Shown here: piece after piece, positions 1 to 7,738 of the stretch
Numbering within the stretch: the stretch's first letter is position 1
Layout: each line of letters begins with the position of its first letter
NCBI GenBank assembly: GCA_030263455.1
Contig: SZOZ01000004.1
Coordinates: 124,001-188,000, forward strand
Length of the DNA: 64,000 nucleotides
Direction of reading: 5' to 3'
DNA from: Synechococcales cyanobacterium CNB
GTDB taxonomy: Bacteria; Planctomycetota; Phycisphaerae; Phycisphaerales; UBA1924
The notes under the pieces: generated by a model
Database searches by the model: none
What the model saw: the letters and a program-made list of their open reading frames with translations, nothing else
What the model was told of the DNA's origin: nothing
Position numbers and translations under genes: made by a program

Positions 1-338
1 TGGCGGTCGAGGCTCACCCCGTCCACGAACTCCATGACGAGGTACAACTCCTTGACCGCAAGGAACGACCCCTTCTTGATCAGCCGTTCGATCTTGCGGA
101 TGCCGGGGTGGTCCAGCTGGCGGGCGACCTTGTACTCCATCTCGGCCTGGTCGAGGAACCGTTGGTCCTTGTCCGTCTGCTTCTCAACGTGCTTGAGCGC
201 GACGATCTGCTTGGTCTTGGGGTCCTGGACGAGGTAGATGACGGACGCAGCCCCGCGTCCGATCTCGGACAGCACGCGGTAGCCCTCGACGACGTCGCCC
301 TTCTTCTTCACCGGCACAGATGAGGTGTCCTCTGCCAT
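1..338 (-). CDS. Ser/Thr protein kinase, N-terminal fragment
   Basis: The reading frame begins with ATG at 338 and runs off the left edge, giving 112 residues. It shows the start of a eukaryotic-type kinase domain: after about 17 residues comes GYRVLSEIGRGAASVIY, the glycine-rich ATP loop, then VALKHV with the invariant Lys, a helix containing EMEYKVARQL with the alphaC Glu, and LYLVMEFVDGVSLD, the hinge region. The catalytic loop lies outside the window. Such Hanks-type kinases phosphorylate Ser/Thr of target proteins and are abundant in Planctomycetes. The extreme N-terminus has no signal peptide, so the kinase domain is cytoplasmic. The fold call is safe; the substrate and the C-terminal architecture cannot be judged. 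Confidence 0.9.
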   Translation of the reverse strand, partial: MAEDTSSVPVKKKGDVVEGYRVLSEIGRGAASVIYLVQDPKTKQIVALKHVEKQTDKDQRFLDQAEMEYKVARQLDHPGIRKIERLIKKGSFLAVKELYLVMEFVDGVSLDR

Positions 339-572
339 CGTCGAACCCCCGCGACGAACGGGGGCCGCTCCTCCGAAACCCCGCCGGACGACAGACCGGC
401 GGTATGCCTAGTGCCCGGACGCCGCCCCGAAGACGACCCGGATCGGCCCGTGGGGCAGAGGGCGGCGTATTCGCGGCCGCCGCTCGCGGGCGACCGGACC
501 CGATCTTAGCAGCAACCCCGCCCCCCGTGCGGCTGAGTGTTCGCTGGTCGGAGATACGAGAGCAATCCCGTG

Positions 573-1229
573 TCAGCGACGGGCGTCTACCTGCTCGCGG
601 AAGGCCGCTGCGGGGAAGAGACGACCCGGCCCGCCCGAGGGCGAAACATCCGACGCGAAGACGATCCGCTCCGGCGGGATGCCCAGGTCCCGGGCCAGCA
701 CGCTGACGAGTTCGACCAGCCGCGACATCTGGGCGTCGGAAAAGGATCGCCTGTCGCCGTTGCCGACGAGGCAGATGCCGATGGCGTGCTGGTTGTACCA
801 GTCGGCGTTCGGGCCGCCGGTGTGTGCGCCGGGCTGTTGTTCGAGCCAGCGGTAGCCGACGTGGATCTCGCCGTCGGAGAGGCCGTTGCCGTTGCCGATG
901 ACGAAGTGGTACCCGAGGCCGCGGAGATTCCGGGCCTTGTGCTCCTGGTCGATCGAAGCCGCGGTGCCGAAGGGCGAGCCGGATTGCTCGATGACGATGG
1001 CCTGCCAGCGTGCCCTGTCCAGCGGCTGCCGGGGCGCGAGGATGACCTCCATCGAGGCGGGGCCGGTCGCGGCAGCGAGGGCGGGGAGCGTCATGCCATC
1101 AAACCGCGGAGCCGGGCCGCCGTCCAGCGCGAGCAGCGCACCGCTGACGCCGGTCATCGCGGCGAGCAGCGACAGCCACACCGTCTTCGAGCGGCGGCTC
1201 ATGCGGGTCGTGCTGCGTTCGGCCTTCAT
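573..1229 (-). CDS. Amidase_2/PGRP-fold protein lacking all zinc ligands
   Basis: A 218-residue protein with an N-terminal membrane anchor or signal (VWLSLLAAMTGVSGALLAL) and one N-acetylmuramoyl-L-alanine amidase (PGRP) domain. The fold is recognisable from GYHFVIGNG, GYRWLEQQPGAHTGG, YNQHAIGICLVGNG and a terminal DVSPSGGPGRLFP. In active members the zinc is held by His in IVIHxS, His in GHRDV and Cys in CPGR. Here these positions read IVIEQS, FASDV and GGPGR, so all three ligands are replaced, while the catalytic-type Tyr of GYHF remains. It probably binds peptidoglycan without cutting it, or is becoming non-functional. I chose the ATG at 1229, which has GGAG nine bases upstream; a GTG at 1244 is the alternative. 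Confidence 0.8.
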   Translation of the reverse strand: MKAERSTTRMSRRSKTVWLSLLAAMTGVSGALLALDGGPAPRFDGMTLPALAAATGPASMEVILAPRQPLDRARWQAIVIEQSGSPFGTAASIDQEHKARNLRGLGYHFVIGNGNGLSDGEIHVGYRWLEQQPGAHTGGPNADWYNQHAIGICLVGNGDRRSFSDAQMSRLVELVSVLARDLGIPPERIVFASDVSPSGGPGRLFPAAAFREQVDARR

Positions 1230-1364
1230 GCCCCTCGGCTCCACGTCACCGATGCATCATCGGCAAAGACTACCAAACGATCGGGCCTGCGGCGTGTGTT
1301 TCGTTGGAAATCGCGCGTTATCGACGCGAGTTTTTGACGGTCGCGAGGAACGGAGATCGCCCGC

Positions 1365-1634
1365 TCACTCAGCCGCAAGCAATCGCCCGCGCAGGTTGGG
1401 GATGCGCCGACCGAACTCGTCCTCTAGGTATTGCGGTGGGTACTGTCCGCGCACCAAGTCGTAGCGGCTGTACTGGCTCCGGGGGTCGCGAGCGTTGATC
1501 GGAGACTGGTGGCACGCCGAAAGCCAGAGGGCCGAAAGACCGAAAAAAAACGTCCAAACCACGAGCGGCCGCCGCGAACCGGCCGCGCCGAGTCTGCGCC
1601 GCGAGACGAGATGGTCGTGTGTGCCCGTCGCCAT
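1365..1634 (-). CDS. Small lipoprotein, unknown function
   Basis: An 89-residue protein with a basic N-terminus (SRRR, SRRP), a hydrophobic stretch VVWTFFFGLSALWL and a lipobox LSAC at residue 41, so the mature lipoprotein would be only about 49 residues. The mature part (RSQYSRYDLVRGQYPPQYLEDEFG) is polar and Tyr-rich, with no domain I recognise. It lies between the amidase-like gene and trmL on the same strand, each gap exceeding 100 bases, so it may be transcribed alone. The lipobox and the absence of a competing frame support it as a real gene; its function is unknown. Confidence 0.6.
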   Translation of the reverse strand: MATGTHDHLVSRRRLGAAGSRRPLVVWTFFFGLSALWLSACHQSPINARDPRSQYSRYDLVRGQYPPQYLEDEFGRRIPNLRGRLLAAE

Positions 1635-1776
1635 AACGAACGCCGGCAGTCTACCACCCAGAAGTCCGGGTGGCGGCTGCCGGCTGTCCGTTCGGAGAGA
1701 AACAGCAGGGAGGAGTCAGGAAGAGCGCTGCGGCTCTCCCCGGAGTACGAGCGATGACACCTCGGCGTTCGCGTCC

Positions 1777-2349
1777 TCAGACTGGTTTCTGAAACCGGGG
1801 GACCGACGGATCAACCAGCCGTCCATCCGGGCCGAGAATCAACTCTCCGTTCCCGATCATTTGCCGAACGGCTTCGTATATCGCCACCGACGCCGCGTTC
1901 GCGAGATTCAGCGATCGCTCACCCGCCAGCATCGGGATTGACAACAAGCGTTCGACGCGCGGCGCAAGGATCGACTCGGGCAGCCCGGTGCTCTCGCGGC
2001 CAAAGACCAGGTGGTCGCCGTGGTGGAAATCCGCGTCGAACAGCGTGCGCGCGGCCTTTGCCGAAAACAGCCACATCCGGCGCGGTCCCTCACGCTCCAG
2101 ATAGGCCTCCCACGACCCGTGCTCGCGCAGCATGAGTCGGGGCCAGTAGTCCAGACCCGCCCGCCGACACGCGTGCTCCGTGGTCTCGAACCCGATCGGA
2201 TGGATCAGGTGCAACGCTGCCCCGAGCGCCACGCAGGTCCGCCCGATCGTCCCCGTGTTGTTCGGAATCTCCGGTTGATGCAGGACGACATGCAGGATGG
2301 GCGAGCAAGGGCCTGATGCTTGCGTTGCAGAGTCACGCCCCTGCTGCAT
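1777..2349 (-). CDS. trmL: tRNA (cytidine(34)-2'-O)-methyltransferase TrmL
   Basis: About 190 residues, the usual size of the single-domain SPOUT enzyme TrmL, which methylates the ribose of wobble position 34 in leucine tRNAs using S-adenosylmethionine. The three SpoU motifs are present: LHQPEIPNNTGTIGRTC (motif 1), HLVFGRESTGLPE (motif 2) and IPMLAGERSLNLANAASVAIYE (motif 3, only the first part of which is the binding knot). I chose the ATG at 2349 because GGAAGGA lies just upstream. A GTG at 2376 would overlap the preceding gene's stop codon (GTGA), implying translational coupling; either start gives the same domain. Confidence 0.93.
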   Translation of the reverse strand: MQQGRDSATQASGPCSPILHVVLHQPEIPNNTGTIGRTCVALGAALHLIHPIGFETTEHACRRAGLDYWPRLMLREHGSWEAYLEREGPRRMWLFSAKAARTLFDADFHHGDHLVFGRESTGLPESILAPRVERLLSIPMLAGERSLNLANAASVAIYEAVRQMIGNGELILGPDGRLVDPSVPRFQKPV

Positions 2350-2372
2350 CCCCTGTCCTTCCCCCTTCGGCC

Positions 2373-3656
2373 TCACCCGCCCTTGGACCGGATGTACTCC
2401 GCCTCCGCCCGGCGACGGGCCGCGATGCCTGGGTCGTCGCGGATCACGCGGTCGAGCGCGGAACGGAAGGCCGGGCTGACCGGGTTGCCCCAGTACCGCA
2501 CCAGCCCGTCCGAACTCGCGAGGACGGCGTAGGGAACCGGCACCGTCGTCGTGCCATACCCCTGCCGATTGGGAACAGAGGCAACGCTCACCCCGGCAAT
2601 GTCCAGCAGGAGGGCGTGGTCAAGTTGCCGGGCATTGCGGAACTGCGTCATGCGGGCCGAGAGCACGGCGGGGTCGTTGCGGTTGTCCTGCTGTTGCTGC
2701 CACCCCTGATTCTGACCTTGGAGGGGCACCAGCGCGCCGACGACCACCAGATCCCGCCCGAGTTGCCGCTGCAGCCGGTCCATCTCGTTCATGATCGAGT
2801 AACTGTCACGCTCGTTCGGATGCCAGAAGTACACCACAACCGCCCGCCCTGCCGTCGCCGGCGGCGCGGGGTGGTAGCCCTCCTTCGGCAGCACGAGCAG
2901 CGGGGGCTCCTGGGGCTGCTGCTGCCCACGGTTCTGATCGTCCTTTGGTGGAGTCGGCCAGGTCGTCGCCTCGTACGCCGCCTTCGACGGCGGCATGAAC
3001 GGCACCTCCGGCAATGTCCGCAGATCGATCTGCGATCGGATCGCTTCGGTCCGGCGTGCCTCTGCGTCGCGCCGCTGCACCTCGTCGGCCAACCGGCCAC
3101 GAATCCCGGCCGCCTCTTCCACGGTCTCGCCGAGCGTCGCCCGGATCGCAGTCTCAACCGATTCCGTCACGATATCGGCGTACCGCAGCTGCCCGGCGCG
3201 GTCGATGACGTAGAAGTCCGGATCCTGGTCCACCAGCAGCGCCTCGCGGAACTTGTTCTCCGCGTCATGCGCCAGGAGGAACTTGATCCCCGCCCGCTCC
3301 GCCGCCTTCAGCCCTTCTTCCCACCCCGTACCGTGATGCACGCCGACGACGATCAGACCCTCCGATTCGTAGTTGTCGTGCAGGCGTTTCGCCATCGGCA
3401 GCGCGCGCGCCGCGACCGGGTTCCACCCCGCCCACGTCATGATCACGACGACCTTGCCGTTCGTCCCCTCGCTCGTCAGCGCGTCGCCGTTCGTCCACGA
3501 CGACAGGAGTTTCCAGTTCGCCCCGTCGAACGGCACCAACTCCATCTTCGTCAGGCGTGCGAGCCGCTCTCCGGTGCTCTCGCGGATCACGCCGTCCTGT
3601 CCCAGGGCGGGAAAGGCCAGCACGGCGGCAGCCAGCAGCAGGCTCGGGATTCTCAT
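2373..3656 (-). CDS. Secreted protein with two cysteine-less thioredoxin-like domains
   Basis: A 427-residue protein with a cleavable signal peptide (MRIPSLLLAAAVLAFPALG) and an AAGGAG ribosome site ahead of the ATG at 3656. Two TlpA/peroxiredoxin-like domains follow. The first has KVVVIMTWAGWNPVAARALP, then GLIVVGVH and DPDFYVIDRAG. The second, after a Pro/Gln-rich linker, has AVVVYFWHPNERDSYSIM and LVVVGALVP. In TlpA-type oxidoreductases the redox CxxC sits at WCxxC; here neither domain keeps either Cys (WNPVAAR, NERDSYS). The cis-Pro type segment remains. It is therefore probably not a disulfide reductase; a binding or scaffold role is inference. Its stop overlaps the alternative start of trmL. 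Confidence 0.75.
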   Translation of the reverse strand: MRIPSLLLAAAVLAFPALGQDGVIRESTGERLARLTKMELVPFDGANWKLLSSWTNGDALTSEGTNGKVVVIMTWAGWNPVAARALPMAKRLHDNYESEGLIVVGVHHGTGWEEGLKAAERAGIKFLLAHDAENKFREALLVDQDPDFYVIDRAGQLRYADIVTESVETAIRATLGETVEEAAGIRGRLADEVQRRDAEARRTEAIRSQIDLRTLPEVPFMPPSKAAYEATTWPTPPKDDQNRGQQQPQEPPLLVLPKEGYHPAPPATAGRAVVVYFWHPNERDSYSIMNEMDRLQRQLGRDLVVVGALVPLQGQNQGWQQQQDNRNDPAVLSARMTQFRNARQLDHALLLDIAGVSVASVPNRQGYGTTTVPVPYAVLASSDGLVRYWGNPVSPAFRSALDRVIRDDPGIAARRRAEAEYIRSKGG

Positions 3657-3753
3657 GGTACGAGGCTCCTTCCAAGGGAGAACGGACAGGCGGAACGCCG
3701 AGACAGGATAGGGACGGACCACAACATCAGCCCCCACCCATACAGACGCACGA

Positions 3754-4650
3754 TCACGCCCGAGGGTTCCCCCTTCCTCTACCGGGAAGCCACACCAAGC
3801 GATGCAGCGCGATCGCCGCGGCGACCGCGGCATTCAGCGAATCCACCGCGGGCGAGATCGGGATGCGAACACGCAGGTCCGCGGCTGCCATTGCCGCCTC
3901 GCTCAGCCCCGGGCCCTCCGCCCCCACGAGCAACGCGGGCTTGAAGCGCGGATCTGCGGCCGCTCCCGCCGCCACGTCGTCGATAGGGGCGGCGTCCGCG
4001 CTCGGCGTCAGCGCGAGCAGGGTGAACCCGCCCGCCCGCACCGATCCGAGCGCTTCGGGCCAAGGCTCCGCACGCGCAAACGGCGTCAGCAACGCACACC
4101 CCATCGACACCCGAAGGCACTTGCGGTACAGCGGATCGCAGCACCGCGGCCCGAGAAGCACCCCCGCCCGATCCGGCCCCACCAGAGCGGCTGCGCTGCG
4201 GAAGATCGACCCTAGGTTGTCGTGGTTGGACAACTCCTCCGCGACGACGATCGCGGACGCCTTCCGCACGATCGACGCCGCATCCAACGAGACCCCGACG
4301 CGACCGCAGGCGAGCACGCCCCGGTGCAGGTCAAACCCCACGATCGCCTCGACCACCACCCTCGACCCGACATACACCGGCACGCCGACGGGCAGCACGC
4401 GCAGCACGTCGGCCACCGCGCCGACACGGTTCTCCGCCAGGAGCACCGAGACCGTCTCGAAGCGCGATCGCAGCAGCGCACGAACAACCAGTTCCCCCTC
4501 GGCCATGAACAGGCCGCCGGCAAGCCCTGTGCCCCCCTCCGCCCGTGCCCGCAGCCACTGGTCCTTCTGGTTGCGATAGACCGCGACGCGAGGATCGTCG
4601 GCATCGACGATGCGTTGCAGCCGGGCGCGCAATACCGTCGGAATCTCCAC
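3754..4650 (-). CDS. TrmH/SpoU family RNA 2'-O-ribose methyltransferase
   Basis: A 298-residue SPOUT methyltransferase with an N-terminal substrate-binding region (about residues 1-110) and the C-terminal knot domain. Motif 1 is ELSNHDNLGSIFRSAAAL, motif 2 LLVGAEGPGLS, motif 3 RIPISPAVDSLNAAVAAAIA. This matches the larger TrmH/RlmB-like class that methylates ribose in tRNA or 23S rRNA; sequence alone does not tell which RNA. The only sensible start is GTG at 4650, since further upstream the frame enters non-coding sequence and then the divergent uppP gene. It is divergent from uppP with a 111-base gap. Confidence 0.88.
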   Translation of the reverse strand: MEIPTVLRARLQRIVDADDPRVAVYRNQKDQWLRARAEGGTGLAGGLFMAEGELVVRALLRSRFETVSVLLAENRVGAVADVLRVLPVGVPVYVGSRVVVEAIVGFDLHRGVLACGRVGVSLDAASIVRKASAIVVAEELSNHDNLGSIFRSAAALVGPDRAGVLLGPRCCDPLYRKCLRVSMGCALLTPFARAEPWPEALGSVRAGGFTLLALTPSADAAPIDDVAAGAAADPRFKPALLVGAEGPGLSEAAMAAADLRVRIPISPAVDSLNAAVAAAIALHRLVWLPGRGRGNPRA

Positions 4651-4761
4651 GACAGAGGCTAACCCGCCCGACCGATAGAGAGAGGACACCGGAGCCGTGC
4701 TCGGACCGGCAGGCCGTAGACTCCCGCCCGAAGGCAGCCTCGCCGAACAAGGACGATTCAC

Positions 4762-5793
4762 GTGGAATGGTGGCAAGCAGTCGTGCTCGGGCTGGTCGAA
4801 GGCATCACCGAGTACCTGCCCATCAGTTCGACAGGCCACCTGATCCTCGCCTCCGGCCTCATGGGACTCGACGAGCCGCCCGAGACCAAGGCCGCGCTCG
4901 ATGCCTTCAACATCGTCATCCAAGGCGGCGCCATCCTCGCCGTCCTCGGCCTCTACTGGCCCAGCGTTCGCCGCATGATCGTCGGCGGCCTCGGCCTCGT
5001 TCGCATCGGCCGCGGCGACGACGCCGGCCTTCGCCTCGGCATCAACGTCGCCATCGCCTTCCTCCCCGCGGCCGTCCTTGGCGTCCTTCTCGACGACTGG
5101 ATCGAATCGCACCTCTTCCGCACAGGCCCAGTGCTGGCCGCGCTCGCATTGGGCGGCGTCTTCATGATCGCCCTCGACCGCTGGCGGCTGCGGGCGGCAC
5201 GCGCGGCCGAGACCGGCGCAGCGACCGACGGCGAACGCCTCGCCCGCACGGGCCGCGGACTGGAGCAACTCACGCCCCGGGGCGCGCTCTTCATCGGCCT
5301 CATGCAGTGCGTCGCCATGTGGCCCGGCACCAGCCGCTCCATGATGACCATCGCGGGAGGCGTGCTCGTCGGCCTCAAGCCCCGCGCCGCCGCCGAGTTC
5401 TCCTTCATCCTCGGCCTGCCCACACTCGGCGGCGCATGCCTCTACAAACTCGCCAAGAACCTGCTCGAGGCCCGCGAGACCGGCGGACCGACGCTCTTCG
5501 ACACGATCGGCGTCGCACCGTGCATCGTCGGCATCGTCGTCGCCACCGCCTCCGCCGTCGTCGCCATCCGCTGGCTCGTCGGCTTCCTCAACCGCCACGG
5601 CCTCTCGCCGTTCGGCTGGTACCGCCTTGCCCTGTGCGCCGTTCTCGGCGCAGCCATCGCCGCCGGTCTTGTGAAGATCGGGAACAAATCAGCAGGACAG
5701 CAGAGCGGCAGAGCAGCAGATTCTGAGATTCATAGCATCCTCGAACCTCCCACCGCCGCCGGCCCACCCTTCGCTGCTGCGCCGACTTGCTGA
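4762..5793 (+). CDS. uppP: Undecaprenyl-diphosphatase UppP
   Basis: An integral membrane enzyme that dephosphorylates undecaprenyl pyrophosphate, recycling the lipid carrier for peptidoglycan and other polymers. The two catalytic motifs are clear: VEGITEYLPISSTGHL near the N-terminus and MWPGTSRSMMTI in the middle, within seven or eight hydrophobic helices. Start is GTG at 4762 with AAGGA eight bases upstream. At 343 residues it is longer than usual (about 270): after the last helix and LVKIGNK the final 40 residues are low-complexity and are encoded by CAGCAG/CTGCTG-rich sequence, so this tail looks like an acquired extension without function. Confidence 0.95.
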   Translation: MEWWQAVVLGLVEGITEYLPISSTGHLILASGLMGLDEPPETKAALDAFNIVIQGGAILAVLGLYWPSVRRMIVGGLGLVRIGRGDDAGLRLGINVAIAFLPAAVLGVLLDDWIESHLFRTGPVLAALALGGVFMIALDRWRLRAARAAETGAATDGERLARTGRGLEQLTPRGALFIGLMQCVAMWPGTSRSMMTIAGGVLVGLKPRAAAEFSFILGLPTLGGACLYKLAKNLLEARETGGPTLFDTIGVAPCIVGIVVATASAVVAIRWLVGFLNRHGLSPFGWYRLALCAVLGAAIAAGLVKIGNKSAGQQSGRAADSEIHSILEPPTAAGPPFAAAPTC

Positions 5794-5830
5794 TCCGCTG
5801 ATTTGCTGATTTGCGGTTCTGCTGCTTCGC
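5685..5830. repeat. Imperfect inverted CAGCAG/CTGCTG-rich sequence
   Basis: The stretch contains short iterations of (C)AGCAGA, GCAGAGCAGCAG on the left and GCTGATTTGCTGATTTGC, CTGCTGCTTCG on the right. The right half is roughly complementary to the left, so the transcript could fold imperfectly. It spans the 3' end of uppP and the short gap before serA. Repeats of this kind are low-complexity; I cannot tell whether it recurs elsewhere in the genome. Confidence 0.4.
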
Positions 5831-5841
5831 TGGGCTTCCCC

Positions 5842-7089
5842 ATGGACACTTCCTTTCCCAAAGACCGCATTCGCGTCGTGCTCTTCGAGGGCGTGCACGA
5901 AGCGGCCGTCGAGGCGCTCGTGCGCGAGGGCTTCCGCGTCGAGACAGAACGCGGCTCGCCGGACACCGCACGCCTGCGCACGCTCGTCGAGTCGGCCCAC
6001 GTCATCGGGCTGCGCTCCAAGACCAGGCTGGACGCCGGCGTCATCAGCGCCGCGCGCAGGCTTCTCGCCGTCGGCTGCTTCTGCATCGGCACCGACCAGG
6101 TGGACCTCCGTGCCGCTCGCTCACGCGGCGTGCCGGTCTTCAACTCGCCCTTCTCCAACACGCGCTCCGTCGCCGAACTCACCGTGGCGGAAGTGGTCAT
6201 GCTCTGCCGGCGGACCTTCGAGAAGAACGCCCGGATGCACGCCGGCGCATGGGACAAGAGCGCGGCCGGCTCGCACGAGGTCCGCGGGCGCACGCTCGGC
6301 ATCGTCGGCTACGGGCACATCGGCTCGCAGGTCTCCGTCCTCGCCGAAGCGATGGGCATGCGCGTTCTCTTCTTTGACACCGCGCCGCGCCTCGCCCTCG
6401 GCAACGCCGAGCGCGCCGGCTCCCTCGGCGAACTTCTCGAACGCAGCGACGTCGTCACGCTCCACGTCCCCGCGACGCCGCAGACAGCCGGCATGATCGG
6501 ACGCGACGCCATCGCCCGGATGCGCCCCGGTGCGATGCTCATCAACAATGCCCGAGGCTCGCTCGTGGAACTTGCCGCTTTGCGTGAGGCGATCGAGACG
6601 GGTCGCATCGGAGGGGCCGCGCTGGACGTCTTTCCCGAAGAGCCGGCCGCCGCGGGCGATGCCTTCCGATGCGAACTCGCCGGGCTGCCCAACGTCATCC
6701 TCACGCCGCACGTCGGCGGCAGCACCGCGGAGGCCCAGGAGGCAATCGGCCGCGACGTGGCCGCCAAGCTCATCGCGTTCGTCAATGCAGGCTCGACCGC
6801 CGGCGCGGTCAACCTGCCGCAGGTGGACCTGCCGCCGCAGCCGCATCGGGCGGGCGAATCCGCCGAGGCGACGCACCGTGTGCTGCACCTGCACCGCAAC
6901 GTGCCCGGCGTGCTCTCGAAGATCAACGCCCTGCTCGCCGCCCGCGGCATCAACGTCCGCTCGCAGCGCCTCGAGACCGACGCCGATCTCGGCTACGTGG
7001 TGCTCGACGTCGATCCGACCGAATCCGCCGCCGCGCTCGAAGAACTCGAATCCATCCCCGAGACGGTGCGGACGCGGGTGCTATGGTGA
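5842..7089 (+). CDS. serA: D-3-phosphoglycerate dehydrogenase SerA
   Basis: The first enzyme of serine synthesis, oxidising 3-phosphoglycerate with NAD. At 415 residues it is the E. coli type with a C-terminal ACT domain. Features in order: catalytic-domain start RIRVVLFEG, a GLRSKTRLD segment, the nucleotide-binding motif GYGHIGSQVSVLAEAMG, Arg in NNARGSLVE, Glu in DVFPEEP, His in LTPHVGGST, and the ACT domain LHRNVPGVLSKINALLAARGIN, which normally senses serine. I took the ATG at 5842 (MDTSFPKD); an upstream in-frame start at 5803 would add 13 residues of repeat-derived sequence. Confidence 0.96.
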   Translation: MDTSFPKDRIRVVLFEGVHEAAVEALVREGFRVETERGSPDTARLRTLVESAHVIGLRSKTRLDAGVISAARRLLAVGCFCIGTDQVDLRAARSRGVPVFNSPFSNTRSVAELTVAEVVMLCRRTFEKNARMHAGAWDKSAAGSHEVRGRTLGIVGYGHIGSQVSVLAEAMGMRVLFFDTAPRLALGNAERAGSLGELLERSDVVTLHVPATPQTAGMIGRDAIARMRPGAMLINNARGSLVELAALREAIETGRIGGAALDVFPEEPAAAGDAFRCELAGLPNVILTPHVGGSTAEAQEAIGRDVAAKLIAFVNAGSTAGAVNLPQVDLPPQPHRAGESAEATHRVLHLHRNVPGVLSKINALLAARGINVRSQRLETDADLGYVVLDVDPTESAAALEELESIPETVRTRVLW

Positions 7090-7204
7090 GGGATGTTGAT
7101 GCGGGCGACGCGGTGCTCGACCGTGGCATCGACACACGCCCGGCTCGCGGGAAGCCGCGCCGCGTTCTCAGGGACTCTCCCGCAGCTCGAATGAGACACG
7201 ATAG

Positions 7205-7671
7205 TAGAGCCTATCCCGGAACCTCTCGCATAGAGGCGCGTCTGGGATTGCATGACGATGAAACTTGCAAACGAGCAGTTGGACTGGACCTGTGACCGCA
7301 TCCCCGACGCGCCGCGCAGCCCTCTGGGAGGGCGGCCGCCGACGGACAAACGCAAGGCGGTGGCGGGGGACTTCTGGATCCTGGACAACGGGGCCAAGTG
7401 GAAGGACTTGCCGCGAGGGTTCGGCTCCAAGAGCGCCGTGCACCGCTGCTTCAAACGATGGGTCGAGGCGGGCGTCTTTGAGAACATCATGCAGGACGGC
7501 CGGGCGCTCCGCCGTTACAAGCGACGCCTCACCATGGAGCGGACCATCGAGTGGTTCCAGCACTTCCGACGCCTGTGCATCCGGTGGGAGAAGACGACCA
7601 TGCTGTTCCAGGGCTACCTTCACTTCGCGTGTTCCATCATATTACTGCGAGAGGTTATGGGATAGGTTCTA
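7205..7671 (+). mobile_element. Internally deleted IS5-family insertion sequence
   Basis: A 467-base element bounded by 26-base inverted repeats: left 7205-7230 and right 7646-7671 differ at about four positions. Between them is an in-frame remnant of an IS5-type transposase whose stop codon lies inside the right repeat. The catalytic middle of the transposase is missing, so the element cannot move by itself but keeps both ends and could be mobilised by an intact relative. I did not find a convincing target-site duplication. Confidence 0.8.
7252..7665 (+). pseudogene. IS5-family transposase with internal deletion
   Basis: A 137-residue reading frame that joins the N-terminal DUF4096-like DNA-binding part of IS5-type transposases (LDNGAKWKDLPRGFGS, VHRCFKRWVEAGVFE) directly to their extreme C-terminus (RRYKRRLTMERTIEWFQHF, RLCIRWEKT). 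Full-length relatives have well over 100 residues between these blocks, carrying the Asp-Asp-Glu active site. Here the join occurs near FENIMQDGRALRRYK and remains in frame. There is no DDE triad, so the protein cannot be an active transposase. Confidence 0.85.
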
Positions 7672-7738
7672 TTGTGATCTCAACGTCAGGTGCAAGACGC
7701 GGATTATACCGATTCACAATGCAGACGTAACCGCTCCC

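Noticed and set aside
2316-3944. 542-codon plus-strand frame opposite the thioredoxin-like gene
   Set aside because: Arg-rich shadow with no recognisable motif; the minus strand has signal peptide, ribosome site and domains.
4651-5598. N-terminal extension of the SpoU methylase reading through to 5598
   Set aside because: It lies antisense to uppP and is Asp/Glu/Ala-rich shadow sequence; the GTG at 4650 is the natural start.
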